From Terriglobia bacterium (GTDB lineage Bacteria; Acidobacteriota; Terriglobia; JAIQFV01): a stretch of DNA of 32,030 bases. The notes beneath the pieces are model-generated. The model was not told where the DNA came from. It did no database searches and was given only the letters and a program-made list of their open reading frames with translations. Every line of letters starts with the position of its first letter. The stretch's first letter is position 1. The stretch spans positions 1-32,030 of the forward strand of contig JAIQFY010000058.1 in the NCBI GenBank assembly GCA_020072965.1, written 5' to 3'. Positions 8,065-14,727 of the stretch are shown here, piece after piece. The translations under genes were made by a program, and so were the position numbers.

Positions 8065-8904
8065 TTAATGCCATTGAAGACCTAGCCCCCTGGATAAAAA
8101 GATCGCCATTTGTCCGCGGGTGACAGGTGCGTCCGGGCAGAACAACGGCGGATTGGCGCTACAGCCTGCGGTGAGCCCTGAAGCCTTGAGCGCCTCAATC
8201 CACTGGAACCATGGGTGGGTAGTTGGAACATCATCGAAACTCGCCGCTAAGGGGGGCGCACTGACTTGGAGGACATAACCAATGATCACACCCCCAAACT
8301 TCTCCGACCCGTCGAGCAGACTTGGTGATGCAAATATAATAAAGCGGGTTGTGTAATTGTCGACGACGAGGTTCTCAGCACTCAGATCTATTGATACGAC
8401 TCCGATGTTGGGGCTAGCTTCAGGGACAGTCGAGCAAATGAAGCCCTGCGAACATGCGGGGTTTGTAGTCGGGTGGAACGAACAACTTACGCCAGTCCAG
8501 TCGCATTTAGTGAGGCTAGCAGACACCTGACCCAAAGTTGAGTTGTCAATATAGTCCAACTCCATGTAAATGATCTTCGCGCCACTTGGGAGGTAAATCG
8601 GGGCGTACAGCCCACTGCCGCCGCCGGTCACCCAGCGCATACCTCGATCATCGGTGGAATACGTCGAATTGTTTGGTTGGGTGGTAGAAGAGGGGAAAAA
8701 GGCCATTGCCGGGACCATATAGTAAGACACTTGCAATCCCCCATATGTTTGAGGGGGGTCTGGCCTTGTCGGACTTATCGCCTGTGCAGTTGATTGCAGT
8801 GCGGTATTTGGAACCTGAATGGCATTCTGCGCCATCATGGATTCCACCATTGACACCATCGAAATCAGCAACGTAAGAAACAGCACACTCATTACCCTTT
8901 TCAT
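8065..8904 (-). CDS. secreted protein with C-terminal SLH-like domain (cargo)
   Basis: A 279-residue exported protein. A signal peptide (MKRVMSVLFLTLLISMVSMV) is followed by a unique beta-rich region of about 190 residues and a C-terminal S-layer-homology-like module at about 222-277 (SFDDVPTTHPWFQWIEALKA, then PVTRGQMAIFLSRGL). SLH modules tether proteins to cell-wall polymers, but in these secreted proteins a single copy often occurs. The open frame extends to 8970. The ATG at 8904 is preferred because GGAGG (8913-8917) lies 8 bases before it and a signal peptide begins there. A tentative weak promoter, TTGACG at 9060-9065, lies upstream. Confidence 0.78.
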   Translation of the reverse strand: MKRVMSVLFLTLLISMVSMVESMMAQNAIQVPNTALQSTAQAISPTRPDPPQTYGGLQVSYYMVPAMAFFPSSTTQPNNSTYSTDDRGMRWVTGGGSGLYAPIYLPSGAKIIYMELDYIDNSTLGQVSASLTKCDWTGVSCSFHPTTNPACSQGFICSTVPEASPNIGVVSIDLSAENLVVDNYTTRFIIFASPSLLDGSEKFGGVIIGYVLQVSAPPLAASFDDVPTTHPWFQWIEALKASGLTAGCSANPPLFCPDAPVTRGQMAIFLSRGLGLQWH

Positions 8905-9219
8905 ATTACTTACCTCCAATGGATTGAGGGAACTACGAAGAAAACCGATACTCTGTGGAGAAGCCGACATTCAGCTGTCGATGGGATAATGGGCGGCCTA
9001 AAGCGGGGAAAATTTGAAGAGCCTAGTGGTCAGAATCTGTACCTTGAAAAGATTGAGTGCGTCAAATGACTTGCGAATGCTACCCCAAGAATGCTATCCC
9101 TTAAGACTATGTAACTTCTATCACAAATAAGATCAGAGTACAAGGATCGAAGAGTCTTTCACAATAGGAGAATAACGCGCACAAGTACTTCAACGTCCTG
9201 CATCAGGCGATTTGACTTC

Positions 9220-9789
9220 CTAATCATGCCCCTTCGGTTGCCTCACATGCTTGCGGCAGAGGTAGAGCCTTCCCTCTGGATGCCCTGGAAGATAAGCAGT
9301 GGCGCTCTCCGGCAGCTCTTCCCACTCGTGGAGAGGCGGGTTGCCGATAGTAATAAGTCTCATTTCAATCACCTTGTCTAGGCCGCGCCTCTTGACCTCA
9401 GCCTCCAACTCGGCATCGCTGAATCCACCAAGGCCGCCGCTTTCGGCATTCTTTATCACCAGCGCAAAAATGCCGCCCAATGTCTCGCGGCTCTCGCGGA
9501 TCGCTTGAAGAGCAAGACGCCCGTCATCGGCTTCCAAGGCGCTATCCAAGATTGACTGTGTATGCTGGCAGAGGGATTCCAAGCGTCCAAGAATCGAATT
9601 TCCGATGGATGTTTCCCGCTTCTCACTGGCCTTGACGAGGGCTTGGCTCGTGTGGGTTTTGTGCCGAAGCAGGGCCGCCGGAGATATCGAAACACGTTTC
9701 GCTATGTTTCGTAATGGCTCGCCCAACACAATGGCTTCCTCAATCGCGGTACGATTCGGGCTGGAACAAGCAAGGCAGGTTCTTGGCAT
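9220..9789 (-). CDS. phage-type HTH protein with N-terminal CxxC
   Basis: A 189-residue protein whose first 50 residues contain Cys5-x-x-Cys8 and a helix-turn-helix-like stretch (about 25-43, RNIAKRVSISPAALLRHKTH) followed by a long charged helical region. Proteins with this start, a CxxC and then a segment ending in RRHK/LRHK, are common near terminase genes in phages and prophages as I recall; a terminase-small-subunit-like role is possible but unproven. The frame opens with a GTG at 9819, but the ATG at 9789 has an AAGGGGA site upstream and begins the conserved part. It follows the zinc-finger gene at 9854 on the same strand. Confidence 0.6.
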   Translation of the reverse strand: MPRTCLACSSPNRTAIEEAIVLGEPLRNIAKRVSISPAALLRHKTHTSQALVKASEKRETSIGNSILGRLESLCQHTQSILDSALEADDGRLALQAIRESRETLGGIFALVIKNAESGGLGGFSDAELEAEVKRRGLDKVIEMRLITIGNPPLHEWEELPESATAYLPGHPEGRLYLCRKHVRQPKGHD

Positions 9790-9853
9790 AATTTTCAGTC
9801 CCCTTCCAGCGGTATCCACAGTACGATGTTTGGGATTCCTTTACACTTTGATG

Positions 9854-10438
9854 TCACAGGTCAATCTCCACGAATCTGTCGAAAGCGTCAGTGAGCCCAC
9901 CTTGACTTATCACCGACTTGATCATACGCTCTCGCGGCTCAGGGCCGGAGAGCAGTTCCCGCACGTCCGCCACTGAGGCGCTTTCGAGAATAGTCAACTC
10001 CGCTAGAATCGCCGGGCGCTCCTGGTACACCGTGCTCAGGGCATCCCAGGCTTCCGCGCTGTCTGGTCCTAGCAGATGAGCCGTGGCTTCCATATCACCG
10101 AGGGCATGGAGAAGGTTCAAAAGGTCAATGCGCTGGGCTTGGACGCGCTTGTATAAGACTCGGGCCGCACAGTCGGCCTGCTCATATCCTTGGCGAAGCT
10201 CGCGGTACTCCGCCGAAGTGAGGCGGTGGGCAAGCCCTTGCTCGCGGGCAAGCTTCACTGCCCCGCCCGAGAAGCCGCACCCTTGGCCGTGGCAGTAGTA
10301 AACGCCTTTCGATTCGTCGAAGGCAACGGACCGCCGGCGCTTGCATACCGGACAGTCGGCTCGGTTGCGTCCCCGAATCTTCGCGCCCGCCTGTTCTAAG
10401 AGGTTCACTAGGTCATGTTGAAGCACCGTGGCGATCAT
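9854..10438 (-). CDS. primase-type zinc-finger protein
   Basis: A 194-residue protein. Cys29-Pro-Val-Cys32, then VAFDESKGVYYCHGQGC with Cys49 and Cys54, reproduces the zinc-ribbon of DnaG/CHC2 primases, in which the ribbon recognises template DNA. The rest is helical and there is no TOPRIM or polymerase domain, so on its own it is not a full primase. The ATG at 10438 overlaps the stop of the upstream 100-aa gene as ATGA, and GAGGG precedes it by 5 bases, which settles the start against an upstream ATG at 10483. With the upstream AAA ATPase it probably serves replication initiation of the element. Confidence 0.72.
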   Translation of the reverse strand: MIATVLQHDLVNLLEQAGAKIRGRNRADCPVCKRRRSVAFDESKGVYYCHGQGCGFSGGAVKLAREQGLAHRLTSAEYRELRQGYEQADCAARVLYKRVQAQRIDLLNLLHALGDMEATAHLLGPDSAEAWDALSTVYQERPAILAELTILESASVADVRELLSGPEPRERMIKSVISQGGLTDAFDRFVEIDL

Positions 10439-10737
10439 TGCACCCTCGCAGGGACATGCCCACTTCCACAACAGATGGCGCATAGACCGGGCTGCAAATC
10501 CAAAGCGACGCCCACGTCACACACCACGCACCCGCAACGTCCCGCACCCGAGCAGTGCCAGCATACCGCACCCGGCTCCCACCATTGAGGAGATTGGGGG
10601 CAAAGCGCCGGGGCGGTCTCGACCAGTCTCGTGCCAGTCTCACCACTCTGATGGGGCTGAGACTGGGCCGCGACCACGCCGTGCCTTCGCAATACCATGA
10701 TTGCCAACGACTTGATGTCGGTGCTCATCTTCGCCAT
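10435..10737 (-). CDS. small DnaJ-type zinc-finger protein
   Basis: A 100-residue protein with seven to eight cysteines in its C-terminal half. Cys59-x-x-Cys62-S-G-A-G and Cys86-x-x-Cys89-C-G-S-G both fit the CxxCxGxG zinc-binding repeat of DnaJ, and Cys68, Cys70 and Cys73 lie between. Its TGA overlaps the ATG of the primase-like gene (10435-10438), which argues strongly that it is translated. The N-terminal start is uncertain: the ATG at 10737 has a GGAG only one base away, while ATG 10728 has better spacing. Function unknown; DNA or protein binding within the replication module is inferred. Confidence 0.6.
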   Translation of the reverse strand: MAKMSTDIKSLAIMVLRRHGVVAAQSQPHQSGETGTRLVETAPALCPQSPQWWEPGAVCWHCSGAGRCGCVVCDVGVALDLQPGLCAICCGSGHVPARVQ

Positions 10738-10762
10738 ACTCCGAATCTCATAGGCTCACACC

Positions 10763-11785
10763 TCAAGGGTTTGAGACGTGAGACTCTGAGTCACGGTACT
10801 TCTTTCGGTACCTAAATGCAGTCGCTCGGCTTAGACCAAGTTCTTCCTTCACCCCAATCACATCGCACCCTTCCGCGAATAACGCCGCCGCCTTTTGATA
10901 CCCCGAAGCCTCAATACTTCGCATTAGCCATTGACGGATCCCATCCGTATCAGGTCGAAGCTCAATCTCGAACGGTTCGGCTCCCTCCCCATGAAAGTGC
11001 CGTGTCTTCTCGAAGTGCAACTCAGCTCGAAGCCCTTCGCTGGGTTGATAATTCGCTGGATGGCGCAAGGCGATTACTGTATCGAGCAAATCTTCACGTT
11101 TTGATGTTCCACGCGGATTGCCACTTCTTCCGCTGTGGTGCACGAAGAGCACGCTCTTCCCTTGCCGCCGTAAGTCTAGTGCCCATGCTTGAAGCGGAAG
11201 CCAGCTCTCGGCATCGTTCTCGTTGCCTGCTCTGACCAAAGACGTGAGGTTGTCGAGGATCACCAATTCTGCCGACTGAACATGTTCCAGAAGAGCTGCC
11301 TGGCCTTCGAGGGTAGCCAGGTCTCGGATGCCGAATTCCTGCAAATCTGGCGTGATAATGCTGACGTTGTCGCAGACCTCATCTGCCCCGAGCGCTGCGA
11401 CCGCTTCGGCGGTCCACACCTGAAGTAGGCTAGCGGGAAGCTCGCCGTCAATGAAGAGGACTCTCCGGGGTTTTGGCGCTTTCCATCGCAGGAAGTCCCT
11501 GCCGCTGGCCACCGCGATCGCGATGCCAAGGGCTAGATGGGTCTTTCCAGCACCTCGCTTCGCATGGATCATTGCCAAGCCTTGAACGGGCAGGATTGGG
11601 TCCAACAGCATTTCGCGTGGCTTGATGTCCATGGCGAGAAACTCGCCAGCCTTGACCGCCCGAAGGTGATGCTGCACTACAGCCGGGTTTGCCGGGACCT
11701 CATGTGCCAGCGCCGGGTTCGACTGAAATTGCGCTCGGAAATCGCGCAACTGCCGGGGTTCCCATTCATGGTCTTTGCCGTTCAT
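10763..11785 (-). CDS. RepA-type AAA/RecA-fold ATPase (replication)
   Basis: A 340-residue P-loop ATPase. It has Walker A AKRGAGKT at 75-82, FIDGEL at about 111-116, Walker B LVILDNL at 174-180 (Asp178), and the motif VLFVHHSGRSG at about 212-222, which fits the RepA/AAA_25 group of hexameric helicase-like ATPases. The C-terminal 50 residues (GVKEELGLSRATAFRYRKKY) form a second element resembling a helix-turn-helix. The GTG at 11794 is open, but ATG 11785 with AGGTGG five bases upstream is preferred. It lies 12 bases after the excisionase-like gene and 25 bases before the DnaJ-type gene, so the operon joins regulation and replication. Confidence 0.82.
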   Translation of the reverse strand: MNGKDHEWEPRQLRDFRAQFQSNPALAHEVPANPAVVQHHLRAVKAGEFLAMDIKPREMLLDPILPVQGLAMIHAKRGAGKTHLALGIAIAVASGRDFLRWKAPKPRRVLFIDGELPASLLQVWTAEAVAALGADEVCDNVSIITPDLQEFGIRDLATLEGQAALLEHVQSAELVILDNLTSLVRAGNENDAESWLPLQAWALDLRRQGKSVLFVHHSGRSGNPRGTSKREDLLDTVIALRHPANYQPSEGLRAELHFEKTRHFHGEGAEPFEIELRPDTDGIRQWLMRSIEASGYQKAAALFAEGCDVIGVKEELGLSRATAFRYRKKYRDSESHVSNP

Positions 11786-11797
11786 TCCTTCCACCTT

Positions 11798-11983
11798 TCA
11801 GAACCCACGCGCCAGGATGCGCTCGACTTCCCGTTTGGGCACCATTACCGAGCACCCAAAACGCACGGTTTTTATTTTTCCGGCACGGACGGCTCTGTGC
11901 AGAGTCCGGTACGTCTTCCCTGTCCGCTGCGACAGTTCGCGCAGCGACTCGAACTCTCTCTCCAATACTAATTTGCCTTGCAT
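11798..11983 (-). CDS. excisionase-like helix-turn-helix protein
   Basis: A 61-residue protein that is almost entirely a winged-helix DNA-binding domain: LRELSQRTGKTYRTLHRAVR, then AGKIKTVRFGCSVMVPKREVERIL. This is the MerR-like excisionase/AlpA layout, in which a recognition helix is followed by a wing and a helix. The frame is open to a TTG at 12019, but the ATG at 11983 has GGAGGT (11993-11998) nine bases upstream. Proteins of this class bend attachment-site DNA for excision or activate operons of integrated elements. Its position in the replication operon, not beside the integrase, suggests a regulatory function too. Confidence 0.75.
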   Translation of the reverse strand: MQGKLVLEREFESLRELSQRTGKTYRTLHRAVRAGKIKTVRFGCSVMVPKREVERILARGF

Positions 11984-12112
11984 TGCCCTAATACCTCCGT
12001 CGTGGAAATTTTCACGCAAGAACGGTCAAACGGTACGCGAGGCGGAAACGCTTGTCTATGATGGCTGTTCAACAGGTTGTTGCCGGAATTCTGTTAATAT
12101 GGGGGGATTAGT

Positions 12113-12865
12113 TCAGAAGATGGGGATTCCTGCGCGTTTCGCGACTTCCATCAGAGCCCGCCCATCACGTCTCTTTTCGAGACCTGGCCAATCGCGCAAA
12201 GCGTGGAATAGTTCCAAATAATTGACCGAGCGAGGGCCGCACGTTCTGTGAACGGCTTCTTTGACCCGTGTAGCAAAGCGAAGAAGTTGGACGGAAAGCG
12301 CCCTCGCTTTTCTCTCGCAGTTATTTAGGCCAGCCTCATCTATAGCCACCGATTTAATCGTGTCGCCAGATGCCAGCTTGTCAAAAATATCGAGCATTTT
12401 CCGAATCTCTTCACGTGTGGGTTTATCGCCCGGCTCGCTTCCTTTGTTCCTCGCTTCGTTCGCCAGGTCTGTCAAGAAGTCTTCAGCTTGCTTTATGGCG
12501 GCTTCCTTCGCTTTCTGTTCCTTTGGGTGCATAGGGTAATCCGGGGAACGTCTCTTTCGAGCTTCGGCAATTGCTTCAAAAGCCTTATGTGTCAGCCACT
12601 CAAAGTAATCGGTCTTAGACTGGAATGAGCGAGGCAGCTCTTCCTTCGATTGAGCGCGGCGAACCAGTACTGGCCAGCAGATTCCCGCGACTCGGCCTAA
12701 TCTGTGGTACAAAGCAACTGGGGATTGGGAGGTGCAAAGCAACTTTCCACCTTCATTAGTCTCTTGATAAACTCCTAGCCACTCACCCCTTGAAACAGTC
12801 ACTTTCTTAATCGAGATCCGGTTCTTAAGGTAGAACGCAGCATGTTTCTGCCAAGGCTCGCGCAT
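12113..12865 (-). CDS. hypothetical protein, first gene of the element's minus-strand operon
   Basis: I do not recognise this 250-residue protein. It is charged, mixed alpha/beta at the start (GEWLGVYQETNEGGKLLC), and mostly helical from about residue 75, with Lys/Arg/Glu-rich stretches (EARKRRSPDYPMHPKEQKAK). It has no transmembrane segment and no catalytic motif. GGGAGGTGG directly upstream of the ATG at 12865 is a strong ribosome binding site. It is the first gene after the divergent promoter pair and is followed by a 129-base gap before the excisionase-like gene, so those downstream genes might also have their own promoter. Confidence 0.68.
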   Translation of the reverse strand: MREPWQKHAAFYLKNRISIKKVTVSRGEWLGVYQETNEGGKLLCTSQSPVALYHRLGRVAGICWPVLVRRAQSKEELPRSFQSKTDYFEWLTHKAFEAIAEARKRRSPDYPMHPKEQKAKEAAIKQAEDFLTDLANEARNKGSEPGDKPTREEIRKMLDIFDKLASGDTIKSVAIDEAGLNNCERKARALSVQLLRFATRVKEAVHRTCGPRSVNYLELFHALRDWPGLEKRRDGRALMEVAKRAGIPIF

Positions 12866-12965
12866 ACCACCTCCCGCGTGGTTTCCCGTATTGGAGGGAG
12901 GTCGGCAGGCGGGACGGGATGCACCCGCTCTTCGGGGATCAGCCTAGCCGACCATTTACACGGAC

Positions 12966-12994
12966 ATCCTACATCTTTTCTTTTTGATTGACAA
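12966..12994 (-). promoter_or_regulatory. sigma70-type promoter of the element's minus-strand operon
   Basis: On the minus strand TTGTCA (12989-12994), a 17-base spacer and TAGGAT (12966-12971). Its -35 box overlaps the -35 box of the integrase promoter by five bases, so polymerase can occupy only one at a time. Transcription would start near 12959 and leave a leader of about 94 bases. Confidence 0.5.
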
Positions 12995-13016
12995 CCCCTA
13001 GCGCTTGGGGTATATT
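12988..13016 (+). promoter_or_regulatory. consensus promoter of the integrase operon with palindrome in the spacer
   Basis: TTGACA (12988-12993), 17 bases, TATATT (13011-13016). The spacer is almost wholly a dyad, CCCCTAGCGCTTGGGG (12995-13010; one T-T mismatch per arm around AGCGCT), a probable operator. Transcription should start about at the ATG at 13024, so the message would be leaderless. Confidence 0.75.
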
Positions 13017-13023
13017 GAGAGGC

Positions 13024-13203
13024 ATGAAAAAGAAGCCAAATGAAACACACAATGCCGCCCAGCTTCTTGGGAAACGCGGCGGCATGGCGACACTGAAGAA
13101 GTTCGGACCTAAGCAACTCCGCGAGTGGGGAAAACTCGGGGCCGAACACGGCAAGAAGGGCGGCAGGCCAAAGGCAAGCGGGAAGAAATCTACTCGGGGG
13201 TGA
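13024..13203 (+). CDS. 59-aa basic protein cotranscribed with the integrase
   Basis: MKKKPNETHNAAQLLGKRGG begins a 59-residue, Lys/Arg/Gly-rich protein that continues GKLGAEHGKKGGRPKASGKK. The pattern Leu-Gly-x-x-Gly-Gly...Gly-Lys-Lys-Gly-Gly resembles the KGG-type short proteins found beside phage and plasmid genes; the function is unknown. A TTG at 12988 lies inside the promoter and cannot be the start. Only seven bases separate the -10 box from ATG 13024, so translation is likely leaderless. It stops three bases before the integrase ATG. A DNA-bound regulator or directionality partner is possible. Confidence 0.68.
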   Translation: MKKKPNETHNAAQLLGKRGGMATLKKFGPKQLREWGKLGAEHGKKGGRPKASGKKSTRG

Positions 13204-13206
13204 GCG

Positions 13207-14319
13207 ATGCCAAAACAACGTAAACGAGACGGGGTGTACTGGCGGAAGGATCGCCGGATGTATTGGATTAGCTACGTGGACGCACGCGGCAATCGCCAAC
13301 GAAAACCCGGCGCGGAGAGTTGGGACGAAGCCCGCCATGGGCTTGCAGAAGCACTCGGCAGGGTGAAGGAAGAGGAGAATCTCAAGCCCGGCGAAGTGCT
13401 GACGTGCCGGGATAGCTTCTCAGACATTGCCGACCGATTCCTCGCCTATCAAAAGCCCCGTCTTACTCCGAAAGCCTACAAACGGGATAAAGGGATCGCG
13501 GTTCACCTCAAGGCATTCTTCCCAGGACGGTTGACGGAAATCACCTCTTCTCAAGTATCGGACTACGTGACGGCGCGGCTTGGGAAGGTGAGCAAATCGA
13601 GCGTTCGGAAGGAACTGAACAGCCTCAGGCACCTCTTCCGGCTGGTGTGCGGAGAATGGAAGCTATTGCCTCGTTTCGCGAATCCCTGTCTAGACGTGAC
13701 AGCCCCAAAGGTCCGCGACGAGCGCACGCAACACCTCAGCCCCGATCAATTCCGCCGGCTGTTGGCGGCATCCCCCGCAAACGTCCGGCCCATCTTCGGC
13801 CTGCTGACGGCCACGGGTATGCGTCGGTCAGAGTTGCTGGAGTGCCGATGGAAGTACGTGGACGGAAGCCGGATCCTGCTACCCACGTCCAAGAATGATG
13901 AACCCAAGGAAGTGCATCTCAATGCTTTCGCCTGTAAAGTGCTCGCTTCCCTCCCCCAAGGCGAGCCCGAAGATCTGCTCTTTCCTCATATCAGGCCCGA
14001 AGCGGTGAGCATGGCCTTTCACCGCGTCTGCGAGCAGCTTGGCATTTCGGATATCCGCCTCCACGATCTCAGGCACACTTTCGCGACGTGGCTACGTCAA
14101 CAGGGCATCGAGCTTGACGTAATCGCCAGTCAGTTAGGACACCGTGATCTGAGGATGACGAAGCGGTATGCGCGGATTGCCAGCGTCCAGGTGCAGAAGG
14201 CTGTGAACGGACTCGATTCGGTTCTGGAAGTCGCCCAGGAAGGCCAAACCAGCAACGTTAGTCACCAATTAGTCACCGGGAGCCCCGCGCTACTGGAGGC
14301 AAATTCCACAACTCAATGA
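13207..14319 (+). CDS. int: tyrosine recombinase (phage-type integrase)
   Basis: A 370-residue integrase with every catalytic residue in place: Arg206 (TGMRRSEL), Lys229 (LPTSKN), His286-x-x-Arg289 (RLHDLRHTFATWL), His312 (QLGHRDL) and Tyr321 (TKRYARI). Residues ~1-60 form a small Arg/Lys-rich arm-binding domain (RKRDGVYWRKDRRMYWISYV), and about 70-160 a core-binding SAM-like domain. It catalyses strand exchange between the element and the tRNA-Glu site. The gene follows the 59-aa gene by 3 bases and ends 5 bases before the right attachment core, and its last codons overlap the right GTCACC repeats. Confidence 0.95.
   Translation: MPKQRKRDGVYWRKDRRMYWISYVDARGNRQRKPGAESWDEARHGLAEALGRVKEEENLKPGEVLTCRDSFSDIADRFLAYQKPRLTPKAYKRDKGIAVHLKAFFPGRLTEITSSQVSDYVTARLGKVSKSSVRKELNSLRHLFRLVCGEWKLLPRFANPCLDVTAPKVRDERTQHLSPDQFRRLLAASPANVRPIFGLLTATGMRRSELLECRWKYVDGSRILLPTSKNDEPKEVHLNAFACKVLASLPQGEPEDLLFPHIRPEAVSMAFHRVCEQLGISDIRLHDLRHTFATWLRQQGIELDVIASQLGHRDLRMTKRYARIASVQVQKAVNGLDSVLEVAQEGQTSNVSHQLVTGSPALLEANSTTQ
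14258..14277 (+). repeat. two TTAGTCACC repeats at 11-bp spacing (putative integrase arm sites, right)
   Basis: TTAGTCACC at 14258-14266 and 14269-14277, an 11-base period identical to the left-end array. They lie within the last codons of the integrase gene, 48 bases from the right attachment core. Both element ends therefore carry the same phased motif in the same orientation. Confidence 0.62.
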
Positions 14320-14324
14320 AAAGA

Positions 14325-14370
14325 TTTGGCGTCCTCGACGGGATTTGAACCCGTGTTACCGCCGTGAAAG
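14325..14370. repeat. right attachment site, inside intact tRNA-Glu
   Basis: The 46 bases are identical to 7177-7222 and end at the edge of the anticodon loop, so strand exchange most likely occurs in the anticodon loop and stem, one of the standard integration positions in tRNA genes. Confidence 0.93.
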
Positions 14371-14404
14371 GGCGGTGTCCTAGGCCGGGCTAGACGACGA
14401 GGAC
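14327..14404 (-). tRNA. tRNA-Glu(UUC)
   Basis: On the minus strand the 5' strand GTCCTCG (14398-14404) pairs with CGAGGAC at the 3' end, followed by discriminator G and an encoded CCA (14327-14329). The anticodon stem CCGCC/GGCGG encloses the loop CTTTCAC with anticodon TTC at 14366-14368, and the T arm shows GGTTCAAATCC. It decodes GAA/GAG. The 3' half is supplied by the integrated element; the gene remains intact. Confidence 0.96.
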
Positions 14405-14429
14405 GCGCAGACAATGCAGAATCAGAGTT

Positions 14430-14457
14430 TATATACCGCGGGGCGCGGGATCGTCAA
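14430..14457 (-). promoter_or_regulatory. promoter of tRNA-Glu
   Basis: On the minus strand TTGACG (14452-14457), 16 bases, TATATA (14430-14435), about 26 bases before the 5' end of the tRNA. The spacer is GC-rich. Confidence 0.6.
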
Positions 14458-14510
14458 GCGGAAAGCCGTTTCCGAGAGGTTGTCTCAGGTTCCAATAGGT
14501 CAATAAGAGG

Positions 14511-14533
14511 ATCTGAAATTCGAAATTTCAGAT
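14511..14533. repeat. 10-bp perfect inverted repeat, 3-base centre
   Basis: ATCTGAAATT, CGA, AATTTCAGAT. It lies in the intergenic region behind the tRNA promoter. Similar GAAATT/AATTTC palindromes recur in environmental genomes; no coding function. Confidence 0.6.
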
Positions 14534-14555
14534 TTAAGACAAATCAAAGACGAAC

Positions 14556-14593
14556 CGCAAAGGGCGCTAAGAAGGCGCAAGGGGCGCAAAGAG
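14556..14593 (+). repeat. degenerate CGCAAAGGG tandem units
   Basis: Four imperfect units of 9-11 bases: CGCAAAGGG, CGCTAAGAAGG, CGCAAGGGG and CGCAAAGAG. The same motif recurs at 17701-17726. Such intergenic CGCAAAG strings are, as I recall, widespread in Acidobacteria and similar genomes. Confidence 0.5.
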
Positions 14594-14727
14594 TGTGGGT
14601 AATTCATACAACAATTTTACGAGCCTCCGAGTGGTCGAGGAGCAAGAATTTTCCACCCCGCCACTTTGCCGCCTAAGAAGCTCTTTCAATTCGGATTGGG
14701 GATTAACGCCATCTTGAACAGCTTCCC

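Larger units (their letters stand above)
7177..14370. mobile_element. integrative genetic element (~7.15 kb) inserted in tRNA-Glu, integrase type
   Basis: A 46-bp perfect direct repeat (7177-7222 and 14325-14370) brackets the region. The right copy is part of an intact tRNA-Glu gene and the left copy is the orphan 3' half of that tRNA. A complete tyrosine recombinase ends 5 bases from the right copy. This is the classical layout of an element that integrates into a tRNA gene and restores it. Contents, right to left: integrase, a 59-aa protein, a divergent promoter pair, an unknown protein, an excisionase-like protein, an AAA ATPase, two zinc-binding proteins, a phage-type HTH protein, and two envelope-type cargo genes. 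No structural phage gene, relaxase or conjugation gene is seen, so it could be a satellite or a mobilisable island using a helper. Confidence 0.93.

Noticed and set aside
12799-13338. 179-codon minus-strand ORF across the divergent promoter region
   Set aside because: It overlaps the consensus promoters, the 59-aa gene and the integrase start, and has a Pro/Ser-rich shadow-like composition.
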